From: Desulfuromonadales bacterium
Lineage (GTDB): Bacteria; Desulfobacterota; Desulfuromonadia; Desulfuromonadales; Syntrophotaleaceae
NCBI GenBank assembly: GCA_030154185.1
Contig: JASKKK010000012.1
Span: 1 to 59,857, forward strand
Reading direction: 5' to 3'
Length of the DNA: 59,857 nt
Shown here: piece by piece, positions 1 to 8,904 of the stretch
Layout: every line of letters starts with the position of its first letter
Numbering within the stretch: position 1 is the first letter of the stretch
Notes under the pieces: model-generated
Told to the model about the DNA's origin: nothing
What the model saw: only the letters and a program-made list of their open reading frames with translations
Database searches by the model: none
Program-made: the position numbers and the translations under genes

Positions 1-81
1 TGCTACGCAACGGGCCGTCGCCATCGTTGCGGATTTATTGTCACAGAGCATAAGCCGGGCTTGTGACCGGCTTGAAAATAA

Positions 82-1395
82 TTGTTCAGGAGACCCTATG
101 TGGAGCAGGAGGATTTCGGCCGTGCGCTGGAACTGTCCGAGAAGCTGCGCACGGAGAGGGTCAATACGCCCGAAAGACTTGAGGCGGAGATCGTAGCCGC
201 ACTGGGCCGGATTTTCGCCGGCGATCTGGCGGCAGGCGAAGCACGGCTGACTCCCCTGTATCGCCAGGCGCCCGCCAATGTCGACATTCTGGGCGAGCTG
301 GGCGGCCTTTACGGCGCACGCGGCTGGCCGCGTCGTGCGGAGGAAACCTATGGTCTCGGTTTGGCGCTCGACCCGGCTTATCTCCCGCTGCGCACCGGTT
401 TTGCCGAAAATCGTCTCGATCTCAGGGAGTATCGGATGGCCCAGCAGCGCATCGGCGAACTGGCTGAGGAGTATCCCGAACACAAGCCGGTGCAGCGCCT
501 GCAACGGCTTTGGGAAGCGCATAACATGCGCGAGTTGAGGGTCTCCGTTGCCGCAGGCTGGAGCAGCGGTTCCACCTTCGGCAGCCGGGATCTGTCCCTG
601 GCCGCGACTTTGTTTTCTGCTCCCGTGCATTATCGCTACCGGGGTTTTGTCAGCGCCTATCTCGATCAGGCCTCCTTTCCCGAGGGGGAGAAAACCCTGC
701 AGCGCTATGGCGCGGGGATCGAGTATCGTCACCGGAATCTGGAGGGGGCGGCCGAACTGACCTGGAGTGCCGCCGGCGGTCAAAAGCTGGGGGCCAGGCT
801 GACAGGTACCTGGATGCTGGACGATGTCTGGTCGGTTCCGGTAAATATCGAATATTTCAGCCGCGAGACGCCTTTGCGCGCACTCAAACACGGCATCCGT
901 GCCGACGCTGCCGACGTCGGAGTCAGCTATCGTCGGGATGAGCTGCTGCACTGTTGGTTGCATGCCGGAGTCATGGATTTCAGTGACGGCAATTTCCGTT
1001 ACCATTTGCTCGGCGGTTTTGAACGGGGGCTCCTTGTTCTGCCTCACTATCGTCTCGATGGCCGCCTCGAGCTGTACTCCTCCGCCAACGGCAAGGACGA
1101 TACGCCGTATTTCAACCCCAGCCGCGATGTCGATCTTACCCTGACCCTCGCCAATGACTGGCTTCTTTACCGTCATTACAGGTTTTCATTTCGCAATCGA
1201 TTGGCCCTCAGCGTGGGGGCCTACTGGCAACAGGATTTCGGAGTCGATCCGACTGCGGCCCTGCGTTACGAGCATGTCTGGGAGTTTTTTCCACGGTTTT
1301 CCCTTCTCTACGGTATCAGCCTGGCTCGGCGCAGCTATGACGGCGAGGATGAAAACCAGTTGGGCTGCCACCTCGAACTGAACTGGAGGTTTTAA
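82..1395 (+). pseudogene. pgaA: N-terminally truncated PNAG export porin PgaA
   Basis: The protein matches the C-terminal half of PgaA, the outer-membrane porin that exports poly-beta-1,6-N-acetylglucosamine. About 130 residues of TPR-like helices (PANVDILGELGGLYGARGWP) are followed by an aromatic, beta-barrel-like region ending in a terminal Phe (ELNWRF), as expected for an outer-membrane protein. The family is about 800 residues; only about 437 remain here, with no signal peptide. Three in-frame stops (64, 73 and 79) lie just before the possible TTG start at 82. A GTG at 100 follows an AGGAGA sequence and could also start translation. It is followed 2 bases later by pgaB. It could be a real pseudogene, a frameshift, or an assembly artefact at the window edge. 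The identity is firm; the broken state is certain only for this sequence. Confidence 0.8.
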
Positions 1396-1397
1396 TC

Positions 1398-3323
1398 ATG
1401 CGGATCGCGGGGATTTTGCTGCTCCTTCTGATGTGCGTGGCCCGGCCGGTGAGGGGGGACGAGTTTATCAGTCTGTGTTTCCACGAGGTACGCGCCGATA
1501 TCGGTCGCGGCGACGATCTGAGCATGTCGACCGACCGTTTCGTGGCTCTGCTGACATGGTTGCGACAGCACGACTATCGGCCGGTCGGCATCGATGATTT
1601 GCTGCGAGCCCGTGAGGGGAGCAAGCCCTTGCCTGAAAAGGCCGTATTGCTGACCTTCGACGACGGCTACCGCAGTTTTTACAATCAAGTCTATCCTCTG
1701 CTCAAGGCCTATCGTTATCCCGCGCTACTGGCCGTGGTCGGCAGCTGGCTGGATGCGCCTGCCGGTGCCACTGTCGATTACGGCGGCAAGCGCGTCCCCC
1801 GTGAGAAGTTCCTGTCCTGGGAGCAGTTGGGGGAGATGGTTGAATCCGGCCTGGTGGAGATTGCTTCCCACAGCTACAACGGTCATCGCGGCATCGACGC
1901 CAACCCCCAGGGCAATCGACAACCGGCATTGACGGCCCGGACTTATGCTGCCGTCACCCGCACCTATGAGGATGACATCGCTTATGCGGAGCGCATAAAT
2001 GCCGATTTGCAGGCAAATACCGACCTGATCGAGCAGAAGCTCGGCGTGCGTCCGCGGGTCATGGTCTGGCCTTTCGGGAAATATTCATTGCCGGCGATCG
2101 AGGCTGCGCGCCAGGCAGGGATGCCGGTGACCCTGGGACTTGGTGACGGTCCCGGCGATACCGACCATCTGACAGCGGTGAAACGCCTGCTGATCGAAGG
2201 AAGTCTCGATCTGCCGGGCCTGAGCTGGAGGATCCGGCATCTTATGACCAACGATCCCCAGCGGGTGGTGCAGGTCGACCTCGATTATGTCTACGATCCC
2301 GATCCGCAGCAGGTCGAACGCAATCTCGGCCGGTTGCTCGATCGCATCAAGGCCATGCAGATCACGACCGTCTATCTGCAGGCTTTTGCCGACCCGGACG
2401 GCGACGGCGTGGCCGATGCACTGTATTTTCCCAATGCCTGGCTGCCGGTGCGGGCCGACCTGTTCAACCGTGTTGCCTGGCAGCTCAAGACCCGTGCCGG
2501 AGTCAAGGTGTACGCCTGGTTGCCGGTGCTTGGCTTCGTTGTTCCGCGGCAGGATTGGTCGGTTCAAAGCTATGATCCTGAGACCGGTCTCACCGCACCC
2601 GATCCTGTGGCCTACCAGCGTCTCAGCCCCTTTGTGCCGGAGGTGGAAACCATGGTGCAGGGCATTTATGAGGACCTGGCCCGGTATGCCGATTTCGACG
2701 GGCTGCTGTTTCATGACGACGCTTTGCTGTCGTTTTACGAAGATGCCCACCCGGCAGCCATGGCCTGGCGGCGACAGCGGGGCCTGACGGACAGCGCCGA
2801 GGCTTTGTGGAGCACGCCGGGGGAAGCGCGGCGTTGGGCCCATCTGAAAAATGCGTATCTCACCGAATTTACAATGAATCTTGCCGATGCAGTGCGGCAA
2901 TACCGCCCCGAAGTCAAAACCGCCCGCAATCTTTATGCACGGGCGGTGCTCGATGCGGATGGCGAGACCCGATTCAGCCAGGATCTCGAAACGTATTTAG
3001 GGGCATACGATTACACGGCATTGATGGCCATGCCGTATCTCGAAGGGGCCGAAGAGCCCGAAATCTGGCTGCGGGATCTGGTGGCGGCGATTGCTCGTGT
3101 TCCCGATGGTCTGAAAAAGACCGTTTTCGAATTACAGAGTGTCGATTGGAACAAGCCGAAGACGCCCCTCGCCACTCCCACCCTGGCGCGGCATATGCGT
3201 CTTCTGCAAGGACTGGGGGCGGTTAATTTCGGGTATTATCCGGATGACTTTCTCCGGAATCATCCCGCAGCAACGCTTTTGCACCCTGCATTTTCCATTA
3301 ACAGCGACCCCTTTGAGAAATAG
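1398..3323 (+). CDS. pgaB: PgaB poly-beta-1,6-N-acetylglucosamine N-deacetylase/hydrolase
   Basis: PgaB partially de-N-acetylates PNAG in the periplasm so that it can be exported. The 641-residue protein has a signal peptide (about residues 1-20, ending PVRG, without a convincing lipobox). A NodB-type deacetylase domain follows: LTFDDGYRS around 85-93 holds the catalytic/metal Asp pair, and SHSYNGHRG around 157-165 supplies metal-binding His. The C-terminal half is the PgaB glycoside hydrolase (GH153-type) domain, with DFDGLLFHDD near residue 433. Length and domain order match full-length PgaB. The ATG start follows a GGAGG sequence that overlaps the end of pgaA. It is the second gene of pgaABCD. 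E. coli PgaB is a lipoprotein, but this one appears to be released by ordinary signal-peptide cleavage. Confidence 0.95.
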   Translation: MRIAGILLLLLMCVARPVRGDEFISLCFHEVRADIGRGDDLSMSTDRFVALLTWLRQHDYRPVGIDDLLRAREGSKPLPEKAVLLTFDDGYRSFYNQVYPLLKAYRYPALLAVVGSWLDAPAGATVDYGGKRVPREKFLSWEQLGEMVESGLVEIASHSYNGHRGIDANPQGNRQPALTARTYAAVTRTYEDDIAYAERINADLQANTDLIEQKLGVRPRVMVWPFGKYSLPAIEAARQAGMPVTLGLGDGPGDTDHLTAVKRLLIEGSLDLPGLSWRIRHLMTNDPQRVVQVDLDYVYDPDPQQVERNLGRLLDRIKAMQITTVYLQAFADPDGDGVADALYFPNAWLPVRADLFNRVAWQLKTRAGVKVYAWLPVLGFVVPRQDWSVQSYDPETGLTAPDPVAYQRLSPFVPEVETMVQGIYEDLARYADFDGLLFHDDALLSFYEDAHPAAMAWRRQRGLTDSAEALWSTPGEARRWAHLKNAYLTEFTMNLADAVRQYRPEVKTARNLYARAVLDADGETRFSQDLETYLGAYDYTALMAMPYLEGAEEPEIWLRDLVAAIARVPDGLKKTVFELQSVDWNKPKTPLATPTLARHMRLLQGLGAVNFGYYPDDFLRNHPAATLLHPAFSINSDPFEK

Positions 3324-3325
3324 CC

Positions 3326-4582
3326 ATGGAACCGTTGCTATTCGCGATACAGACTTTACTCGATTTTGTCTTTTATTATCCGCTTTTTATGGCTTATCTG
3401 TGGATGATCGGCGGGCTTGACTATTTTTTGCGTCGCGAATTTCGCAAGGCGTTGCCGGACGAGCCTCCGGAGCTCCCATTCTATCCCAAGGTTTCCATCA
3501 TTGTTCCCTGTCATAACGAGTCTGCCCATCTGCGCGAGACCATCGGATATTTGTTTAAACAGAAATATCCCGATTTCGAAATCATCGCCGTGAATGATGG
3601 CAGCAACGATGAGACCGGCTGCATACTCGATGACATGGGCAGGGAAAATTCCCGACTGCGGGTGGTTCACTTCGAAACCAACCAGGGTAAGGCCATGGGC
3701 TTGCGCATGGCTTCGCTGATGGCGCAGGGTGAGTTCCTCATCTGCATCGACGGGGATGCGTTGCTCGACCCTCATGCTGTCTGCTGGATGGTGCGGCATT
3801 TCCTGACAGGTCCGAGGGTCGGGGCTGTCACCGGAAATCCACGCATCCGTACCCGTTCGACACTGCTGGGCAAGATCCAGGTCGGTGAGTTTTCAGCCAT
3901 TCTGGGACTTATAAAAAGGGCCCAGCGTGTTTACGGCAGGGTTTTTACCATGTCGGGCGTGGTTTCCGCCTTTCGCAAGTCCGCCCTGCACCATGTCGGC
4001 TACTGGAGTATCGATATGATCACCGAAGATATCGATATCAGCTGGCGTCTGCAGTTGAGTCACTGGGATATCCGCTTCGAACCCAATGCTCTGTGCTGGA
4101 TTCTGATGCCGGAGACCCTCGCAGGGCTATGGAAGCAACGCTTGCGCTGGGCCCAGGGAGGCAGCGAGGTGCTGCTGCGTTATTTGCATCACATGTTCCA
4201 TTGGCGCTCCCGTCGCATGTGGGGGGTCTATATTGAATATTTCACCAGCATTGTCTGGTCCTACGGTATGCTCACGGTCGCTCTGGTCTGGCTCTGGGGG
4301 CGGCTGTTTCCCATGCCCTTCGGTCTGCAGCTGCCGACACTCGTCCCCGCATGGTCGGGAGTGGTATTGAGTTTGACATGCCTGCTGCAATTCGCGGTGG
4401 CGATGCTTCTCGATTCCCGGTACGAACGGGGCCTGGGCCGATGTTATTACGTTATGATCTGGTACCCTCTGGCTTTCTGGCTGATCAATATGCTGACCAT
4501 CGTCGTAGGTCTGCCCAGGGCCATTTTTAAAAAGCATGGCGAGCGTGCGGTCTGGGCCGCCACCGATCGGGGAATCTATTAG
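3326..4582 (+). CDS. pgaC: PgaC PNAG synthase, family 2 glycosyltransferase
   Basis: This is the processive inner-membrane glycosyltransferase that polymerises UDP-GlcNAc into PNAG. The 418 residues begin with a membrane segment (about 5-30). A GT-A catalytic domain follows, with VSIIVPCHNE, VNDGSND (about 89-95), CIDGDALLD (about 139-147, the DxD-type metal site), TEDIDISW (about 233-240) and QRLRW (about 270-274), the QxxRW motif of processive synthases. Several hydrophobic helices close the protein. It starts 2 bases after the pgaB stop, so the two are probably translationally coupled. All motifs expected of an active enzyme are present. Confidence 0.95.
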   Translation: MEPLLFAIQTLLDFVFYYPLFMAYLWMIGGLDYFLRREFRKALPDEPPELPFYPKVSIIVPCHNESAHLRETIGYLFKQKYPDFEIIAVNDGSNDETGCILDDMGRENSRLRVVHFETNQGKAMGLRMASLMAQGEFLICIDGDALLDPHAVCWMVRHFLTGPRVGAVTGNPRIRTRSTLLGKIQVGEFSAILGLIKRAQRVYGRVFTMSGVVSAFRKSALHHVGYWSIDMITEDIDISWRLQLSHWDIRFEPNALCWILMPETLAGLWKQRLRWAQGGSEVLLRYLHHMFHWRSRRMWGVYIEYFTSIVWSYGMLTVALVWLWGRLFPMPFGLQLPTLVPAWSGVVLSLTCLLQFAVAMLLDSRYERGLGRCYYVMIWYPLAFWLINMLTIVVGLPRAIFKKHGERAVWAATDRGIY

Positions 4583-4591
4583 GGGGAAGCG

Positions 4592-5146
4592 ATGGGCGAT
4601 GATCTGATTATTGAAAAACCGGAAGCGCAGAATCGGAGTCAACGGCTTGCTCAGGGATTGTTGACGGTCGGCTTCTGGTGTTTTTTTCTGAGTTTGCTGC
4701 GCCCTTTGCTGGCACTGTTCGGCTGGTTGATCGGGATCCGGCTCTTTACCCATGAAATGATTGAAAACAATGGGGGGCGGATTTTGCTCGAAGCCTTGCG
4801 AAACTACGGACTGGTGGTGTTGCTGTTGGCCGTCATCCTGCGCGGCTGGGCCTGGTATAACCATCGGCGCTTCGCGGGAAGAGACAAACGGCGTCGCACG
4901 ATGGCGCCGGTACCTCTGAAAGAGGTTGCCGAATATCATGATGTCGATGCCACGGCCCTGGCTCTGTGGCGTGAAGATCGCTGTTTGTATGTGCGTCATA
5001 GTGACAAAGGGAAGGTCCTCGAAGTGCAGGCGGCGAAGCCGCCGCCCTGGGATGACTGCGTCTGCCGCGTCACCCTGGTTCGAAATCCGTCGGCCGGCGC
5101 TTGTGGGGCGTGTCGTCATGAGGCGGGGGGTTCGCCCCCCTGTTGA
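4592..5146 (+). CDS. pgaD: PgaD-like PNAG synthase accessory protein
   Basis: This 184-residue protein has two strong membrane segments (about 23-48 and 70-90). A basic cytoplasmic stretch (HRRFAGRDKRRR) and a short soluble domain follow, which is the PgaD plan. In E. coli, PgaD binds PgaC and the pair is activated by cyclic di-GMP. The gene lies 9 bases after pgaC behind a GGGGGAAG ribosome-binding site and closes the pga operon. The C-terminal end (CGACRHEAGGSPPC) is Cys-rich and longer than I expect for the family. The call depends partly on position, because PgaD sequences are poorly conserved. Confidence 0.85.
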   Translation: MGDDLIIEKPEAQNRSQRLAQGLLTVGFWCFFLSLLRPLLALFGWLIGIRLFTHEMIENNGGRILLEALRNYGLVVLLLAVILRGWAWYNHRRFAGRDKRRRTMAPVPLKEVAEYHDVDATALALWREDRCLYVRHSDKGKVLEVQAAKPPPWDDCVCRVTLVRNPSAGACGACRHEAGGSPPC

Positions 5147-5287
5147 GGTTGAAGGGCTCGGTATGTGCGGTACGGCGGCCGGTGGTTCGCTCCTCGATGT
5201 TTTTGTTCTGGTACAATAAACTCTGACATGGGATCTTAACCTTTGGACAGACTTTGCCGGTTCGTCGGCCTTGTCGGGAGGAAAGCG

Positions 5288-6742
5288 ATGAAGAGAAAGA
5301 AACTTTTTTTACAGATGCTTGTGGTCTTTGCCGCGGCAGGAATGCTGGTTGCCGGTTCCGCCTGCGCAGAGATGGAGGAACTGCGCAGCACATTGGACGA
5401 TCAGCAGAAGGTGGCGGTGACCATCTACAACAGCGATCTGGCGCTGGTAAAGGATGTGCGCCGTTTGACGCTGCCCGCCGGCGAGTGTCTGCTGGCCTGG
5501 CGCGAGGTCGCCGCAGGCATGCAGCCGGAAACGGCTTTGTTGCGTCCCCTCGGCAAAAGCGGCGATTTCCGGGTGGTGGAACAGAGTTTCGATTTCGATC
5601 TGCTGACCCCCGGAAAATTGCTGGAGAAATATGTCGGTCGCACGGTGCAGGTGGTGCGGGTCCATCCCACGACCGGCGCCGAAACCGTCGAGTCGGCCAG
5701 GGTACTTGCCGCCAACGGCGGGGTGGTCCTGCGCATGGGGGATCGCATCGAGACGGGCATCCCCGGGCGGCTGGTCTATCCCGACGTGCCGGCCAACCTG
5801 CGGGACCGTCCGACTCTGGTGGTGCAGTTGGCGGTGGGCAATGCTTCCCGGCGGGACCTGGAATTGAGCTACCTGACCGGCGGTCTGTCCTGGCAGGCCG
5901 ATTACGTCGCGGAACTTGACCCTGAAGATGCGCATATCGACCTGTCCGGCTGGGTAACGTTGAACAACAAGAGCGGCGCCAGCTACGAGCAGGCACGCCT
6001 GCAATTGGTAGCCGGCGACGTGCATCGGGTCTCGCGGCAGGACATGGCGATGCGGGGGTTCGAGGGGCGCGCCATGAAGGCCATGGCCGCCGCGCCGGCG
6101 ATGGCCGAGGAGAGTCTTCTCGACTACCACCTTTACACTCTCGACCGGCCAACAACCATCCGCGAAAATCAGGTCAAGCAGGTCGCATTGCTGAGTGCTT
6201 CCGATGTTGCCGTGCGCAAGGAATATCTGCTGCGCGGCAGCGACTATTACTATCGCGGTCGTCATGGCGACCTCGGCAAGAAGTTGAAGGCGGCGGTATA
6301 TCTGGAATTCACCAACAGTGCCGAAGCCGGTCTGGGAATGCCGCTGCCCAAAGGTATTCTGCGGGTCTATAAGAACGACAGGGCCGGCAACGCCCAGTTC
6401 GTCGGAGAGGATCGCATCGATCACACCCCCAAAAACGAAAAAGTCCGCCTGCGTCTCGGTGACGCTTTCGACGTGACGGCTGATCGTATTCAGACCGATT
6501 ACGAAAAAATCGCCAGCGGACCGCAGGGAATGGTCATCGAAACGGCCTACCGTCTCGAATTGAAAAACGCCGGAGATGAATCGGTTACGGTCACGACCGA
6601 AGAACCTATGCCGGGAGATTGGCAGGTCCTCCGGGAAAGCCAAGCCCACACCAAAAAAGATGCCCATACCGCCGTCTGGAAGATCGGTATCCCGGCCCGG
6701 GGTAAAACGGTACTGACCTACCGGGTAAGAGTGCGCTACTGA
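5288..6742 (+). CDS. Exported DUF4139-domain protein
   Basis: A 484-residue secreted protein with a signal peptide (MKRKKLFLQMLVVFAAAG... ending about residue 29 at SACA). The body begins QQKVAVTIYNSDLALVKDVR, characteristic of the DUF4139 family, and continues as a beta-rich repeat-like protein to the end. DUF4139 proteins have no established biochemical role that I can assign. The ATG at 5288 is preferred over a TTG at 5243 because GGGAGGAAAG sits directly in front of it and the signal peptide starts there. It lies about 140 bases after pgaD and may or may not share its transcript. A terminator was not seen on either side. Confidence 0.75.
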   Translation: MKRKKLFLQMLVVFAAAGMLVAGSACAEMEELRSTLDDQQKVAVTIYNSDLALVKDVRRLTLPAGECLLAWREVAAGMQPETALLRPLGKSGDFRVVEQSFDFDLLTPGKLLEKYVGRTVQVVRVHPTTGAETVESARVLAANGGVVLRMGDRIETGIPGRLVYPDVPANLRDRPTLVVQLAVGNASRRDLELSYLTGGLSWQADYVAELDPEDAHIDLSGWVTLNNKSGASYEQARLQLVAGDVHRVSRQDMAMRGFEGRAMKAMAAAPAMAEESLLDYHLYTLDRPTTIRENQVKQVALLSASDVAVRKEYLLRGSDYYYRGRHGDLGKKLKAAVYLEFTNSAEAGLGMPLPKGILRVYKNDRAGNAQFVGEDRIDHTPKNEKVRLRLGDAFDVTADRIQTDYEKIASGPQGMVIETAYRLELKNAGDESVTVTTEEPMPGDWQVLRESQAHTKKDAHTAVWKIGIPARGKTVLTYRVRVRY

Positions 6743-6767
6743 GGCACCATATCATCAATTCTTACTG

Positions 6768-6846
6768 CCATAGCACGCGAAGGACACGGAGGAGGTCGGT
6801 TTTCGATGCTCTAACAACTTCGTGTTCTTCGCATCCTTTTATGGTA
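6768..6846. repeat. Intergenic palindromic element, degenerate copy 1
   Basis: The left arm GCGAAGGACACG (about 6777-6789) pairs with the right arm CGTGTTCTTCGC (6821-6832), leaving about 30 bases between them. It resembles the purine-rich 'GAAGGACACGGAGG' inverted repeats scattered between genes in many proteobacteria. A related element lies at 58083-58179 in this window. It is downstream of the DUF4139 gene and the convergent nucleotidyltransferase gene. Confidence 0.5.
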
Positions 6847-6917
6847 GTTTCCTGTCTTTTTATGGCAGGGGCCGCCCTGACTTGTAGCCGTCCTGCCTTC
6901 TCGCCCATCCCCCCGAG

Positions 6918-7547
6918 TCAATGTCTTTTTTCTTCTCCGCCCAGGGACCGGGTTATCAGACGGCGCAGCTTTTTGGCGTCCGCTCGTTCCATGGCTTTGC
7001 CGGTGATGCTGCTGCGGGGGACATTCTGTCGTTCCTTCGGCGTGAAGATCGAAAGCTCGAGGATGATACCGTTTTCTTCCAGGTAGATATGGGGATAATC
7101 GCGAAACTTGCCGCCTTTGTGGATGGTAACGGTTTCGGAGGAAAAGTTCAGGTGGCGTTCCGCCAGGAAGCTTTCCACCTCCTCCGGATCGTCGGCGAAC
7201 AGATGCAGGTCGATATCGCTGCGTTCCGTAACGCTGCCTGACAGCACGGAGCCGATCAGGTAGGGACGGAACGGGGCCAACAGTTCCATGAACTTGAGTG
7301 CCAGTATCCGCATGCGCAGCAGACGTTCCGGCAATACCTCCGGTTCGCGCAGGGCGATGAGGCGTTGCAGTTCGGCGTGGATTTCACTGTTGGAGGGGAG
7401 GTGATGTCCGAGGCACAGGCGCTTTTCAGGGCCGAAGGCACGTGCCGCCTTGCGCTTGGCGGTCAGGTATTCCTTGATTTCTTCCTCATACATGAGGCGG
7501 GCGGCTTCCCGGGCGATGAGATGACGCAAACGGTCTCGGCGTGTCAT
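6918..7547 (-). CDS. Nucleotidyltransferase-domain protein
   Basis: A 209-residue protein with the polymerase-beta-type nucleotidyltransferase signature GSVLSG...SDIDLHLF: Gly-Ser at about 99-100 and metal-binding Asp at about 111 and 113. The N-terminal 95 residues are helical and charged, and the C-terminal part contains a conserved-looking ELSIFTPKERQ. The protein is shorter than GlnD, Cca or kanamycin-type transferases. It fits small stand-alone nucleotidyltransferases whose substrates are unknown. It is followed, about 44 bases upstream on the same strand, by the terC-like gene, so the two could be cotranscribed. I cannot name the substrate. Confidence 0.75.
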   Translation of the reverse strand: MTRRDRLRHLIAREAARLMYEEEIKEYLTAKRKAARAFGPEKRLCLGHHLPSNSEIHAELQRLIALREPEVLPERLLRMRILALKFMELLAPFRPYLIGSVLSGSVTERSDIDLHLFADDPEEVESFLAERHLNFSSETVTIHKGGKFRDYPHIYLEENGIILELSIFTPKERQNVPRSSITGKAMERADAKKLRRLITRSLGGEEKRH

Positions 7548-7590
7548 GTTTCGAGTATAGCAGACCGGTGCCGGTCCCGGCGTTGGTCGA

Positions 7591-8445
7591 CTAGGGCGAC
7601 GTGGAACTGCTCCGTACCTCCAGCTGTCCGTTGGCTCGCAGCCAGGTTATGATTTCGCCGGGAACCGGGTCCAGTCCGAGAGCCTCGTCGGCCGACATGG
7701 CACCCCGTTGGAGCTTTTCGAGCAACTGGTTTTGGTAGCGACTGCGGGTGCGTCGCTGATAGTAGTCGCGATAAACCAGAGATGCGCCGAGCACGGCGAT
7801 GATTCCCATCATCATCCAGAAAATGCCGTGGCTGATCTCGACCCGAAAACCGTCGAGAAACAGCTTGGTGCCGATGAAGAAGATCAACTGATAGGCCAGG
7901 TCCTCGAGTCGCGGCAAACGTTCCAGCAAACGGACGAAAAAGCTCGCGGCGAAACGCAGGAAGATGATGCCAAGAATACCGCCGACCCACACGACCAGTA
8001 GTTTGTCGGTCATGGCGACGGCCGTGGTAATACTGTCGATGGAAAAAGCGATGTCGGTCAATTCGACCATCAGCACCGTGCGCCAGAAACCGGCTGCCGG
8101 TTTTTCGCGCATTTGATGTGCGTCCTCTTTGTAGAAGAAGAACATGTGTTTCATGGCCAGGTAGACCAGATAGCCGCCGCCGATGAGTTTGAAAAATCCG
8201 AAGCGCATGAGATGGGCGGCGAATACCAGGGCGACAAAGCGGAAGGCAAAAGCGCCGACTATGCCATAGGTCAGGGCGCGTTTCTGCTGTTGGCGGGGCA
8301 GGTTGCGCACCAGGATGGCCAGCACCAGAGCATTATCCACCGACAGAATGCCCTCGAGCATGGCGAGGGTGCCGACGGTGAGCAGGTCGAAGGCGTGAAA
8401 ATTGACGACTTCTTCAGCGAGTTGCGACAGCAGGGACAAATCCAT
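7591..8445 (-). CDS. TerC-family integral membrane protein
   Basis: A 284-residue protein with about seven membrane segments. It has the TerC-family acidic motifs SVDNALV (about 35-41) and FSIDSITT, whose Asp residues lie inside membrane helices and are thought to bind metal. TerC homologues include manganese exporters and tellurite-resistance proteins. The C-terminal cytoplasmic tail (from about residue 225) is hydrophilic and does not resemble CBS or CorC domains. A yybP-ykoY manganese riboswitch often precedes this family, but I found no convincing match in the upstream 150 bases. Start: ATG at 8445, with only a weak GGAAC ribosome-binding site. Confidence 0.85.
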   Translation of the reverse strand: MDLSLLSQLAEEVVNFHAFDLLTVGTLAMLEGILSVDNALVLAILVRNLPRQQQKRALTYGIVGAFAFRFVALVFAAHLMRFGFFKLIGGGYLVYLAMKHMFFFYKEDAHQMREKPAAGFWRTVLMVELTDIAFSIDSITTAVAMTDKLLVVWVGGILGIIFLRFAASFFVRLLERLPRLEDLAYQLIFFIGTKLFLDGFRVEISHGIFWMMMGIIAVLGASLVYRDYYQRRTRSRYQNQLLEKLQRGAMSADEALGLDPVPGEIITWLRANGQLEVRSSSTSP

Positions 8446-8617
8446 GATTGTTCCGTATTCGGTGGTGAGACAATAGATTTGAAAGGTTCAGGGAGTGTAA
8501 CGCGCAAGCCGTTTTACGCCAAGTCATTTTAACACTTCCACTGTGCGGCATGTTTTCAGTGCGTTACATACGGCAAAGACATTGCTCACAGGCGAAGTTA
8601 AATGCAAATCTAGTATT

Positions 8618-8788
8618 CATCCGGAAACGGCCCTTTTCCCCAATCTCTGCGTCAATCTGCTTACTTGCTTGTGCGGCGTAGACAGCTACGCCTCCGCACA
8701 AGCGCTTGATTTCCTTGACCTTGGGGGAAATTGCTCGTTTTCCATATGAAAACAGCGCTGTGTCCATCCGGAGTTTCCGGATGGACAC
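8618..8788. repeat. Nested inverted repeats in a 459-base gene-free region
   Basis: The region between terC and modC (8446-8904) holds no plausible gene. It contains three nested dyads. The core hairpin at 8668-8702 has stem CTTGTGCGG/CCGCACAAG, inner stem CGTAG/CTACG and loop ACAG. An outer arm, TTTCCCC near 8635 with GGGGGAAA near 8723, extends the same palindrome imperfectly. A perfect 13-bp hairpin with a 3-base loop lies at 8760-8788 (arms 8760-8772 and 8776-8788). The sequence GTTTCCGGATG at 8773-8783 can pair instead with CATCCGGAAAC at 8618-8628, which would enclose the whole element. No T-run follows the 13-bp hairpin on the plus strand. Confidence 0.7.
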
Positions 8789-8904
8789 AACTAGGGAAGT
8801 GATTGTTGTGATGCAGGGAGTAAAAAGGGCCTTCTCCGGCCGGCAACGGATACGCGAGCATCACGTCATCAGGTTGGAAGAAGGGCCATTCGGTTAAGCG
8901 GATC

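Noticed and set aside
8446-8600. A yybP-ykoY manganese riboswitch before the terC-like gene
   Set aside because: The family often has one, but the conserved sequence elements were not found on the minus strand.
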